Origin: Trebonia sp963785645
GTDB taxonomy: Bacteria; Actinomycetota; Actinomycetes; Streptosporangiales; Streptosporangiaceae
Assembly (NCBI GenBank): GCA_963785645.1
Contig: CAWAWG010000003.1
Span: forward strand, 248,001-312,000
Length of the DNA stretch: 64,000 nucleotides
Reading direction: 5' to 3'
The notes beneath the pieces were generated by a model that had not been told where the DNA came from, made no database searches, and was given only the letters and a program-made list of their open reading frames with translations. Both the position numbers and the translations under genes were made by a program. Below are positions 18,082 to 25,836 of this stretch, in pieces (position 1 is the stretch's first letter; the number at the start of each line of letters is the position of its first letter).

Positions 18082-19503
18082 GTGATTGAAAAGATATACG
18101 CGGCCTGCCGCGGTCGTTCCGGCGGTCCCGCCCGGACCCCGGGTTCCAGGCGCGGGCGAAGAGCCCGCATCCTGGCCGGCGCGGCCCCGGCGGCGGCCTG
18201 CGCCGCGCTCGCCCTCGCCGCCTGCGGCGGTCCCGCCGCGTCAACCGGCACCGGTTCCGCGTCCGGCGGATCCGGCGGCGTCGTCAACATCACCTGGCAG
18301 ACCATGTGGTCAGGCGCCACCCTGTCGCTGCTCAGCCAGATGGTCAGCGAGTTCAACTCCACCCATCCGAACATCCACGTCACCGAGTCCAACATCCCGA
18401 GTTCGACGGGCGACGCCAAGCTGCTTTCCGAGATCGCGGCCGGCGACCCGCCCGACGTGTTCACCGAGTGGAACCCGGTGCTCGGCCAGTACGCGGCGGA
18501 CGGGTCGATCCAGTCGCTCCAGCCGTACCTGACCGGGACGTACGCGGGCCTGGAGAAGTGGCTGTACCCGATCGCGCTGCAGGGCGGCCAGTACGACAGC
18601 ACGCTGTACGCGCTGCCGATGTCCATGAACTCCTGGGCCCTGTACTACAACAAGTCCATACTGAAGGCGGCCGGGATCGCCTCGCCGCCCACCACGCTGG
18701 CGCAGCTGTACGCGGACCAGGCCAAGGAGTGGAAGCTCGCCGGCGGCAAGCTGAGCCAGATCGGCTTCTACCCGGACTACATCTCGGGCGGCTCGGGCTT
18801 CGAGCAGTTCGCCAGCTTCTTCGGCGCGGTCAACTGCCTCAACTCCTCGGGGCAGTACGACCTCGAAAACTGTGCGGGAGCGAAGACTCAGGCGAACTGG
18901 CTCGCCCAGTACGACAAGTACCCGTACTCGCTGGTCGATGCCATGTCGACCGCCTACGGCAACGTCGCCGGCGGCAGCGACGACCCCTTCGTCGCGGGCA
19001 AGGAAGGGTTCGAGATTGACGGGCCGTGGGAGGGCGCCCAGAGCATCCCGGCCACCAACCCGGCGATGGCCAGCAACTTCGGCGTCGTGGCGTTCCCCGG
19101 AACGGTGGGCGGACCCAGCACGTTCGGCCAGGGCAACTACAACATCGTTCCCAAGGGGTCGGCGCACCCGCAGCAGGCGTTCGAGTTCATCGCCTGGCTG
19201 GCCGGCTACAACAACGAGACGTTCAACTCGACGATCGACCCCAAGGGCGGCTGGATGCCGACCTCGCCCACGGTGATCCAGCAGCCCGCCTACCAGGTGT
19301 GGCTCAAGGCCAATCCGTGGCTGAACGTGTTCGTCGAGCAGATGTCGAGCCCGTACTCGCAGACACCGGCCCTGACCAAGACCGAGTCCGAGTTCCAGAT
19401 CGCCGAGGCATCGGCCAGCGAGGGCATCGGCGAGCATTCCATGACACCGCAGCAGGCGCTGGCCTATATCGACCAGCATGCCAACAGCAGCGCCGGCAGC
19501 TAA
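18082..19503 (+). CDS. CUT1 sugar ABC transporter substrate-binding lipoprotein
   Basis: This is a family 1 extracellular solute-binding protein of about 473 residues. The GTG at 18082 lies 6 bases after GGAG; a GTG at 18067 is the alternative. The signal peptide ends in the lipobox LALAACG. Mature-domain features are ITWQTMWSGATLSLLSQMVS, SEIAAGDPPDVFTEWNP, ALPMSMNSWALYYNKSI and FGVVAFPG followed by QGNYNIVPKGS. It captures an oligosaccharide outside the membrane and delivers it to the two permeases downstream. No ATPase is encoded here; CUT1 systems of actinomycetes commonly share an MsiK-type ATPase encoded elsewhere. Confidence 0.92.
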   Translation: MIEKIYAACRGRSGGPARTPGSRRGRRARILAGAAPAAACAALALAACGGPAASTGTGSASGGSGGVVNITWQTMWSGATLSLLSQMVSEFNSTHPNIHVTESNIPSSTGDAKLLSEIAAGDPPDVFTEWNPVLGQYAADGSIQSLQPYLTGTYAGLEKWLYPIALQGGQYDSTLYALPMSMNSWALYYNKSILKAAGIASPPTTLAQLYADQAKEWKLAGGKLSQIGFYPDYISGGSGFEQFASFFGAVNCLNSSGQYDLENCAGAKTQANWLAQYDKYPYSLVDAMSTAYGNVAGGSDDPFVAGKEGFEIDGPWEGAQSIPATNPAMASNFGVVAFPGTVGGPSTFGQGNYNIVPKGSAHPQQAFEFIAWLAGYNNETFNSTIDPKGGWMPTSPTVIQQPAYQVWLKANPWLNVFVEQMSSPYSQTPALTKTESEFQIAEASASEGIGEHSMTPQQALAYIDQHANSSAGS

Positions 19504-19549
19504 CAGCTCCGGACGCCAGGACAAGCCAGGAACGCAGGTGGAGGCAGGC

Positions 19550-20474
19550 ATGCAGATGGCGGCACCGGCGGTACGCGCGCTTCGGTCGCCCCAGGCGAGG
19601 CGGCTACCGGCTCGGACTGTTGTTCGTCAGCCCGTGGATCATCGGGTACTGCGCGTTCTACCTCTACCCGTTCCTGGCGACCATCTACTACAGCTTCACC
19701 AGCTTCACCGGCATCGGGAACCCCACTTTCACCGGGCTGTCCAACTACTCGGACCTGCTGCACGACGCCATGTTCCGCACCGCCGTCTGGAATACCGTCT
19801 ACTACACCGCCATCGAGGTGCCGTTCTCCACGGTGGCCGCACTCGGGCTGGCGCTGCTGCTCAACATGAACGTGCGCGGCCAGGCAGTCTACCGGACGCT
19901 GTTCTACATCCCGTCGATCGTCCCCGTGGTGGCCTCCTCGCTGATCTTCGTGTGGATCTTCCAGCCCTCGTTCGGCATCGTGAACGGCCTGCTGTCCGAT
20001 GCGCACGTCAACGGGCCCGCCTGGTTCTTCTCCATCGCCTGGTCCAAGCCGACGTTCATCCTGCTCGGGCTGTGGGCGCTCGGCCAGCCGATGGTGATCT
20101 ACCTGGCCGCGCTCCAGGGGGTGCCCAAGGAGCTGTACGAGGTGGCGGACCTGGAAGGCGCGGGGCCGTGGCAGCGGCTCCGCCACGTGACGCTCCCGCA
20201 GATCAGCCCGGTCATCCTGTTCAACGTGATCCTGGCCCTGGTGGTCTCCATCCAGTACTTCACCCAGGCCCAGGTGATCGAGAGTCCGCCGGGCAGCCCG
20301 GGCAACTCCACCATGTTCTACGTCAGCTACTACTACCAGCAGGCGTTCCAGTTCCTGCACCTGGGTTACGCCTCGGCCATGGCGTTCCTGATGTTCGTCG
20401 CGGTCCTCATCGTCACCGTGGTGCTGCTGCGGACCTCGTCCCGCTGGGTCTACTACGAAAACGATCAGAGGTGA
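19550..20474 (+). CDS. CUT1 sugar ABC transporter permease 1 (N-terminal frameshift)
   Basis: The MalF/UgpA-like permease has six predicted helices (LGLLFVSPWIIGYCAFYLYP, TVAALGLALLLNM, IVPVVASSLIFVWIFQ, FILLGLWALGQPMVIYLAAL, ILFNVILALVVSIQYF, AMAFLMFVAVLIVTVVLL). The EAA loop reads ELYEVADLEGAGPWQRLRHV. The ATG at 19550 follows GGAGG, but the body lies one frame off; one extra base near 19580 explains it. It is the second gene of the importer operon, 46 bases after the binding-protein stop. Confidence 0.85.
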
Positions 20475-20479
20475 ACGCC

Positions 20480-21405
20480 ATGCGCAGCGCGCCGACGCAG
20501 CTGTCCGACTCTTCGCCCTCGTCCCCGGCGCAGCCGACGCGGACCCGCGACGGGCGCCGCGGCCGACGGGCCCGGATCCGGGTCTTCGGCGCCGGCCTGT
20601 CCAAGCACACGGTGCTCATCGTGCTGTCAGCCATGTTCGCGCTGCCGCTGGTGTGGATGGTCGGCACCTCGGTCAAGACCGCGCCCCAGGCGCTGCAGCT
20701 CCCGGTGGTGTGGTGGCCGCACCCGTTCGTGTGGAGCAACTACCCGAACCTGTTCGCGTCGCTGCCGATCTTCCGGTTCTTCTGGAACACCTTCCTGTAC
20801 GCGGCGGTCACCATCGTCGGGGTGCTGCATTTCGAGCAGCCTGGTCGCGTACGGATTCTCCCGGCTGCGCTGGCCCGGCCGGGACACGGTCTTCTACGTG
20901 ATGCTGATGACGCTCATCCTGCCGTTTGCCTGCACGCTCATCCCGCTGTTCGTCATGTACAAGAACTTCGGCTGGATCGGCACTTACCTGCCGCTGGAGG
21001 TGCCGACCTTCTTCGGCAGCTCGATCTTCAGCACGTTCCTGCTGCGGCAGTTCTTCATGACGATCCCGCAGTCGCTGTCGGAGGCCGCGCGGATCGACGG
21101 CGCCAACGAGTTCTATATCTACAGCCGGATCATCCTGCCGCTGGCCAAGCCCGCCATGGCGATCGGTGATCCTGTTCCAGTTCATTTACTGCTGGAACGA
21201 CTACCTCGGACCACTGGTCTACATCAGCAACACAGAACTCCTACCCGCTGTCGCTCGGCCTGGCGCTGATCCTCGGGGAGTACACCACGAACTGGGCCTG
21301 GGTCATGGCCGGCGCCACCGCGGCGACCGCGCCGATCGTCATCCTGTTCTTCTTGACCCAGCGCACTTTCATCCAGGGAATCTCCGTTACCGGCCGAAGG
21401 GATGA
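20480..21405 (+). pseudogene. CUT1 sugar ABC transporter permease 2, frameshifted
   Basis: The MalG/UgpE-like permease starts with the ATG at 20480, five bases after the previous stop. Pieces in different frames read TVLIVLSAMFALPLVWMVGT, VMLMTLILPFACTLIPLFVM, the EAA loop SLSEAARIDGANEFYIYSRI, VILFQFIYCWNDYLGPLV and VMAGATAATAPIVILFFLTQ. The end reads RTFIQGIS followed by PKG and a stop at 21405 in the shifted frame, which matches the usual GIxxTGxKG ending. About four indels lie near 20830, 21165, 21240 and 21390. Confidence 0.82.
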
Positions 21406-21412
21406 TGCGCCG

Positions 21413-22097
21413 ATGACCAGCCGTATCTTCGGGACCAGGCTCATGGCCGCGCTCACCACGCTGTTCAACGCGCTGGCGCTGAACCTGGCGCTGATCGTGG
21501 CGTCCCTGCCGCTGATCACCGCGCCGACCGCGGTCAGCGCGGCGTCCGCCGCGCTGGACCGGTGGGCGCGGGACGGCGAGGACCGGGTGGTCAGGCAGTT
21601 CATCGTCGAGTTCCGGGCCCGCTGGTCCGCGCGGGTCATCCTTGGCGTCGGCGGCCCGCTCGGCGCCGTCGTGCTCGGCGGGGCCGAGGTCCGGCACTTC
21701 GCCCGCGAGGCGACGCTGACCGGCCGGGCCGGACTCTGCCTGGCCGGCGCGGCGCTGTTCATCACCGTGGCCGCCCTGGGCTACGTGGTCCAGCTCAGCG
21801 CCGACGAGCCCGGCATGCGGGCCGGTGGACCTGTGGTCGCTGGCGGCCCGGCTCGCGCTGCGGAACCTGCCGGTCGCCGGGGTGCTGTCCGCCGTGCCGG
21901 CGGCGGGCCTGACCCTCCTCGTCGCCCGCGACCCGGCCGCGCTGCTCCTCGGCCTGCCGCTCTTCCTGCTGCACGCGCTGAAGCTGGTCGCGCGCCCCGG
22001 GCTGCGCCGCGCCCCCTTTCCACGACCACCGGCTTCTCCACGACCACCGGCTTCTCCACGACCACCGGCTTCTCCACGACCACCGGCGCGGGCATGA
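21413..22097 (+). CDS. DUF624 (YesL-like) membrane protein, frameshifted
   Basis: DUF624 proteins are small membrane proteins commonly encoded with CUT1 sugar importers; their role is not established. The segment LMAALTTLFNALALNLALIV, then PLITAPTAVSAASAALDRWA, then GLCLAGAALFITVAALGYVV forms helices 1-3. After an indel near 21830, LWSLAARLALRNLPVAGVLS and LLLGLPLFLLHALKLVARPG continue in another frame. The gene ends in an 18-base tandem repeat. It starts 8 bases after the second permease and belongs to that operon. Confidence 0.75.
22021..22087 (+). repeat. 18-base tandem repeat at the 3' end of the DUF624 gene
   Basis: The unit CACGACCACCGGCTTCTC occurs three times in full and once in part. 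Depending on frame it encodes FSTTTG or PRPPAS repeats. It lies at the extreme C-terminus, so length changes would be tolerated. Confidence 0.85.
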
Positions 22098-22222
22098 CCT
22101 CCGATGCGGCCGCGAGCGACGGCTGAGGGGAGCACCCGGGGCAGCCGCCGGGCCAGCCCGCGGGCTGGTCTGCGAGACTGGCCGATATGGCCCACCGCTT
22201 CGATCACCGAGGTGCCTCGCCC

Positions 22223-23467
22223 ATGCCCCAACGCCAGTTCCCCAAGCCGGACGAGATCTTCGAGCTCATGCGGTTCAAGAAGCCGGAGCTCGACGCGAAG
22301 AAGCGCCGGCTCGAGGCGGCGCTGACCATCTACGACCTGCGCGACATCGCCCGGCGCCGCACGCCGAGGGCCGCCTTCGACTACACCGACGGCGCCGCCG
22401 AGTCCGAGATCTCGCTCGCGCGCGCCCGGCAGGCGTTCCGAGGACGTCGAGTTCCACCCGTCCATCCTGAAGGACGTCTCGGCCGTCGACACCTCGACGA
22501 CCGTCTTCGGCGGCCCGTCGGCGCTGCCGTTCGGCATCGCCCCCACCGGCTTCACCCGCCTGATGCACACCGAAGGCGAGACCGCGGGCGCGGGCGCGGC
22601 GGGCGCGGCGGGCATCCCGTTCTCGCTGTCCACCCTCGGCACCACCTCGATCGAGAACGTGAGGGCGGCCAACCCGAACGGCCGCAACTGGTTCCAGCTC
22701 TACGTCATGCGCGACAGGGAGATCTCCTACGACCTGGTCCGCCGCGCGGCCGCCGCCGGGTTCGACACGCTGTTCTTCACCGTCGACGCCCCCGTCGCCG
22801 GCGCCCGGCTGCGCGACAAGCGCAACGGCTTCTCGATCCCCCCGCAGATCACCCTCGGCACCGTGCTCAACGCGATTCCCCGGCCCTGGTGGTGGTGGGA
22901 CTTCCTGACCACGCCCAAGCTGGAGTTCGCCTCGCTCACCTCCACCGGCGGCACGGTCGGCGAACTGCTCGACGCGGCGATGGACCCCACCATCAGCTTC
23001 AAGGACCTCGACGTCATCCGCGAGCTGTGGCCGGGCAAGCTCGTCGTCAAGGGCGTGCAGAACGTCGAGGACTCCCGCACCCTCGCCGACCTCGGCGTCG
23101 ACGGGATCGTGCTGTCCAACCACGGCGGCCGGCAGCTCGACCGCGCCCCTGTCCCCTTCTACCTGCTGCCCGAGGTGGTCAAGGCGGTCGGCGGCCGGAC
23201 CGAGATCGCGTCGACACCGGGATCATGAACGGCGCCGACATCGTCGCGTCGATCGCCCTGGGCGCCCAGTTCACCCTGGTCGGCCGCGCCTACCTGTACG
23301 GCCTGATGGCGGGCGGCCGGTCCGGCGTCGACCGCGCCATCGAGATCCTCCGCGACCAGGTCGTCCGCACGATGAAGCTGCTCGAGGTGGCCAGCGTGGC
23401 CGAGCTGAACCCCGGGCACGTCACCCAGCTGCGCCGCCTCGCCCCGATCAGGGAAGGCGGCAGCTGA
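22223..23467 (+). CDS. FMN-dependent alpha-hydroxy-acid dehydrogenase (LldD-like, two frameshifts)
   Basis: This flavoenzyme oxidises an L-2-hydroxy acid such as lactate to the keto acid. The start is PQRQFPKPDEIFELMRFKKP; the ATG at 22187 is an alternative start. FMN-domain landmarks are RRRTPRAAFDYTDGAAE, LPFGIAPTGFTRLMHTEGE, ELWPGKLVVKGVQ and the catalytic-base segment LSNHGGRQLDRAP. After an indel near 23212 it resumes with DTGIMNGADIVASIALGAQF and LVGRAYLYGLMAGG. A first indel lies near 22441. The sequence fits the LldD/mycofactocin-associated branch better than glycolate oxidase. It stands alone, without lldE-type partners. Confidence 0.88.
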   Translation: MPQRQFPKPDEIFELMRFKKPELDAKKRRLEAALTIYDLRDIARRRTPRAAFDYTDGAAESEISLARARQAFRGRRVPPVHPEGRLGRRHLDDRLRRPVGAAVRHRPHRLHPPDAHRRRDRGRGRGGRGGHPVLAVHPRHHLDREREGGQPERPQLVPALRHARQGDLLRPGPPRGRRRVRHAVLHRRRPRRRRPAARQAQRLLDPPADHPRHRAQRDSPALVVVGLPDHAQAGVRLAHLHRRHGRRTARRGDGPHHQLQGPRRHPRAVAGQARRQGRAERRGLPHPRRPRRRRDRAVQPRRPAARPRPCPLLPAARGGQGGRRPDRDRVDTGIMNGADIVASIALGAQFTLVGRAYLYGLMAGGRSGVDRAIEILRDQVVRTMKLLEVASVAELNPGHVTQLRRLAPIREGGS

Positions 23468-23855
23468 GCACCCGCCTTCCGTTTCAGGTTCCCGGGAGCC
23501 ACGACCGCACGGCCAAGGCAGAAGGTAGGAAGTTCCGAAGTCAGCCGTTTCCGTTCGGAATAGAAAAAACAAAGAATGCGCCCGAACGAAACCGGCTGGC
23601 TCTGGCAGCGCAACGTCACGCCGAACGGGCGGGCGGGCGCAATCAATGCGCCTGACTGCTAGCTGTGCCGGCGGCTCTTCCGCCCGGCCAACCGGCGCAA
23701 GCGCTTCTTGCTGTTATCAGTAACCTGACAAAACCGGCTCGACTGGTCTCATTGCCTTGGTCTATCGCGACATTGACGGCGATGTCCGCACCGCCGGCCC
23801 CGGCGGCACCGGGATATGGGAAGCTAGGGGCGGACGATGCCGAAGGGACCTGCCT
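23468..23855. other. Intergenic region before the encapsulin operon
   Basis: About 390 bases lack a convincing gene. The sequence turns AT-richer around 23520-23580 and again at 23700-23770, as expected for a promoter region. The reading frame of the peroxidase remains open upstream but has no plausible start other than the GTG at 23856. Confidence 0.45.
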
Positions 23856-24926
23856 GTGCCTGAACAGTCGAATAGCGAGCCGGCGCCGCAGCCGGTGGTC
23901 AGCCCGCTGACCGCCGCGGCGGTCTTCCTCGTACTCACCATCAGTCCCGGTGGCGAGGACGTGGTCCGCGACCTGCTGCCGGATCTGTCCGGCCTGGGGC
24001 GCTCCGTCGGGTTCCGCATACCGGAAGCCTCGCTCCAGGTGGTCACCGGGATCGGGTCCGATGCCTGGGACCGGCTGTTCGATGGCCCGCGGCCGCGTGA
24101 GCTGCACCCGTTCCGCGAGCTCGCCGGGGCCAGGCACACGGCCCCGGCCACCCCCGGTGACCTGCTGTTCCACATCCGGGCGAACCGGATGGACCTGTGC
24201 TTCGAGTACGCCACGCAGGTGATGAGGCGGCTGCGCGGCGCGGTCGGGGTAGCCGACGAGGTGCAGGGGTTCCGCTACTTCGACGAGCGGGACCTGATCG
24301 GCTTCGTGGACGGCACCGAATCGCCGGGCGGCGCGGCCGGAACGAGTGCCGCTATCGTCGGCGCGGACGACGACCCGGACTTCGCCGGCGGCAGCTACGT
24401 GATCGTGCAGAAGTACCTGCACGACATCCCGGCCTGGAACACGCTGTCCGTCGAGGACCAGGAGCGGGCGGTCGGCCGGACGAAGCTGGACGACATCGAG
24501 CTGCCCGACGAGATCAAGCCGGCGAACTCGCATGTCGCGCTGAACACGATCACCGGACCGGACGGCGAGCAGCGGCAGATCGTGCGGGCGAACATGCCGT
24601 TCGGCAACCCGGGCCAGGACGAGTTCGGCACGTACTACATCGGGTACGCCGCCACTCCGGCGGTGACGGAAGAGATGCTGTCGAACATGTTCATCGGCAA
24701 GCCTCCGGGTAATACCGACCGGATCCTCGACTTCTCCACCGCCGTCACCGGGTGCCTGTTCTTCGCGCCGTGCGCGGACTTCCTCGACAACCCGCCCGGG
24801 CCACCCGGTGATACCACTACCGCAACCGCGGTCGCTGCCTCGGGGCCGTCCGGCGTACCCGGGGCATCGGCGGACGCGCGGCCGCCTGGCGACGGGTCGC
24901 TCGGCATCGGTTCTCTCAAGCGCTAG
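23856..24926 (+). CDS. Dye-decolorizing peroxidase, encapsulin cargo
   Basis: This haem peroxidase of the DyP superfamily has about 356 residues. The GTG at 23856 follows AGGGA by 7-8 bases. The hallmark GxxDG is present as LIGFVDGTESP with the distal Asp; the proximal His lies in KPANSHVALNTI, and the distal Arg in IVRANMPFG. After the catalytic domain (to about 305) comes a Pro/Ala/Thr-rich linker, then the C-terminal tail DGSLGIGSLKR. That tail matches the encapsulin cargo-loading peptide known from DyP cargos. The encapsulin shell gene starts 54 bases downstream, so the enzyme is expected inside a protein nanocompartment, probably for oxidative stress defence. Confidence 0.96.
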   Translation: MPEQSNSEPAPQPVVSPLTAAAVFLVLTISPGGEDVVRDLLPDLSGLGRSVGFRIPEASLQVVTGIGSDAWDRLFDGPRPRELHPFRELAGARHTAPATPGDLLFHIRANRMDLCFEYATQVMRRLRGAVGVADEVQGFRYFDERDLIGFVDGTESPGGAAGTSAAIVGADDDPDFAGGSYVIVQKYLHDIPAWNTLSVEDQERAVGRTKLDDIELPDEIKPANSHVALNTITGPDGEQRQIVRANMPFGNPGQDEFGTYYIGYAATPAVTEEMLSNMFIGKPPGNTDRILDFSTAVTGCLFFAPCADFLDNPPGPPGDTTTATAVAASGPSGVPGASADARPPGDGSLGIGSLKR

Positions 24927-24980
24927 CCGGCCCGGACGCCAGGCAGCGCTGCCTACCTAACGACAGTGGAAAGGGAAGCG

Positions 24981-25778
24981 ATGAACAACCTGTACCGCGA
25001 GCTCGCCCCGCTCTCGGCCGCCGCCTGGGCCAGCGTCGAGGACGAGGCCAAGCGTACGTTCGCCCTGCACGCCGCCGCGCGGAAGGCGGTCGACGTGACC
25101 GGGCCCGACGGCCTGGCGCTGGCGGGCATCGGCACCGGGCACGTGACGGAGGTCGCCTCGCCGGCCGACGGCGTGACGGCGTCCCTGCGTGACTGGCGGC
25201 CCGTGGTGGAGCTGCGGGTACCGTTCACGCTTGCCCGCACCGAGATCGACTCCGTCGAGCGGGGCGCGCTCGACCCGGACTGGCAGCCGGTCAAGGACGC
25301 CGCCAAGAAGATCGCCTTCGCCGAGGACCGCGCCGTCTTCGACGGCTACGCGGCCGCTGCGATCACCGGGATCCGGCAGGCCTCGTCCAACCCGGCCCTG
25401 GCGCTGCCGGGCGAGGTGCGGGATTACCCGGAGGTGGCCAGCAAGGCGGTCAGCCAGCTCCGGCTGGCCGGCGTGGCGGGCCCGTACTCGCTGCTGCTGT
25501 CGGCCGACGCGTGGACGGCGGTCAGCGAGACCTCGGACCACGGCTACCCGATCCGCGAGCACCTGGCCCGGGTGCTCGACGGCGACATCATCTGGGCGCC
25601 GGCGATCGAGGGCGCGGTCCTGCTGTCCGGCCGCGGCGGCGACTTCGAGCTCCGCCTCGGCCAGGATCTGTCGATCGGCTACCAGTCGCACGACGCGGAC
25701 TCGGTCCAGCTGTACTTCACCGAGTCGTTTACCTTCTCGGTCTATACGACCGAGGCAAGCGTCGCCGTCACGGCCTAG
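24981..25778 (+). CDS. Encapsulin shell protein (family 1)
   Basis: The 265-residue HK97-fold shell protein forms the nanocompartment that holds the DyP enzyme. Family signatures include MNNLYRELAPLSAAAWASVE at the N-terminus, which lines the interior and binds the cargo peptide, and RTFALHAAARKAVDV. Others are LARTEIDSVERGALDPDWQP, KIAFAEDRAVFDGY, LLLSADAWTAVSE and QDLSIGYQSHDADSVQLYFT. The ATG at 24981 is chosen over a GTG at 24966 because it follows AAAGGGA. It is the second gene of a two-gene operon and is closed by a strong hairpin. Confidence 0.97.
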   Translation: MNNLYRELAPLSAAAWASVEDEAKRTFALHAAARKAVDVTGPDGLALAGIGTGHVTEVASPADGVTASLRDWRPVVELRVPFTLARTEIDSVERGALDPDWQPVKDAAKKIAFAEDRAVFDGYAAAAITGIRQASSNPALALPGEVRDYPEVASKAVSQLRLAGVAGPYSLLLSADAWTAVSETSDHGYPIREHLARVLDGDIIWAPAIEGAVLLSGRGGDFELRLGQDLSIGYQSHDADSVQLYFTESFTFSVYTTEASVAVTA

Positions 25779-25787
25779 TTTCCCGCG

Positions 25788-25824
25788 CCCGCCGGCGAGC
25801 GGCATGACGCCGCTCGCCGGCGGG
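25788..25824. terminator. Strong hairpin between encapsulin and MMPL genes
   Basis: A perfect 16-base inverted repeat (CCCGCCGGCGAGCGGC, loop ATGAC, then its complement) lies between two convergent stops at 25778 and 25837. It probably terminates transcription in both directions. There is no U tract, which is common in actinomycetes. Confidence 0.75.
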
Positions 25825-25836
25825 GGGCCGGGTGCC

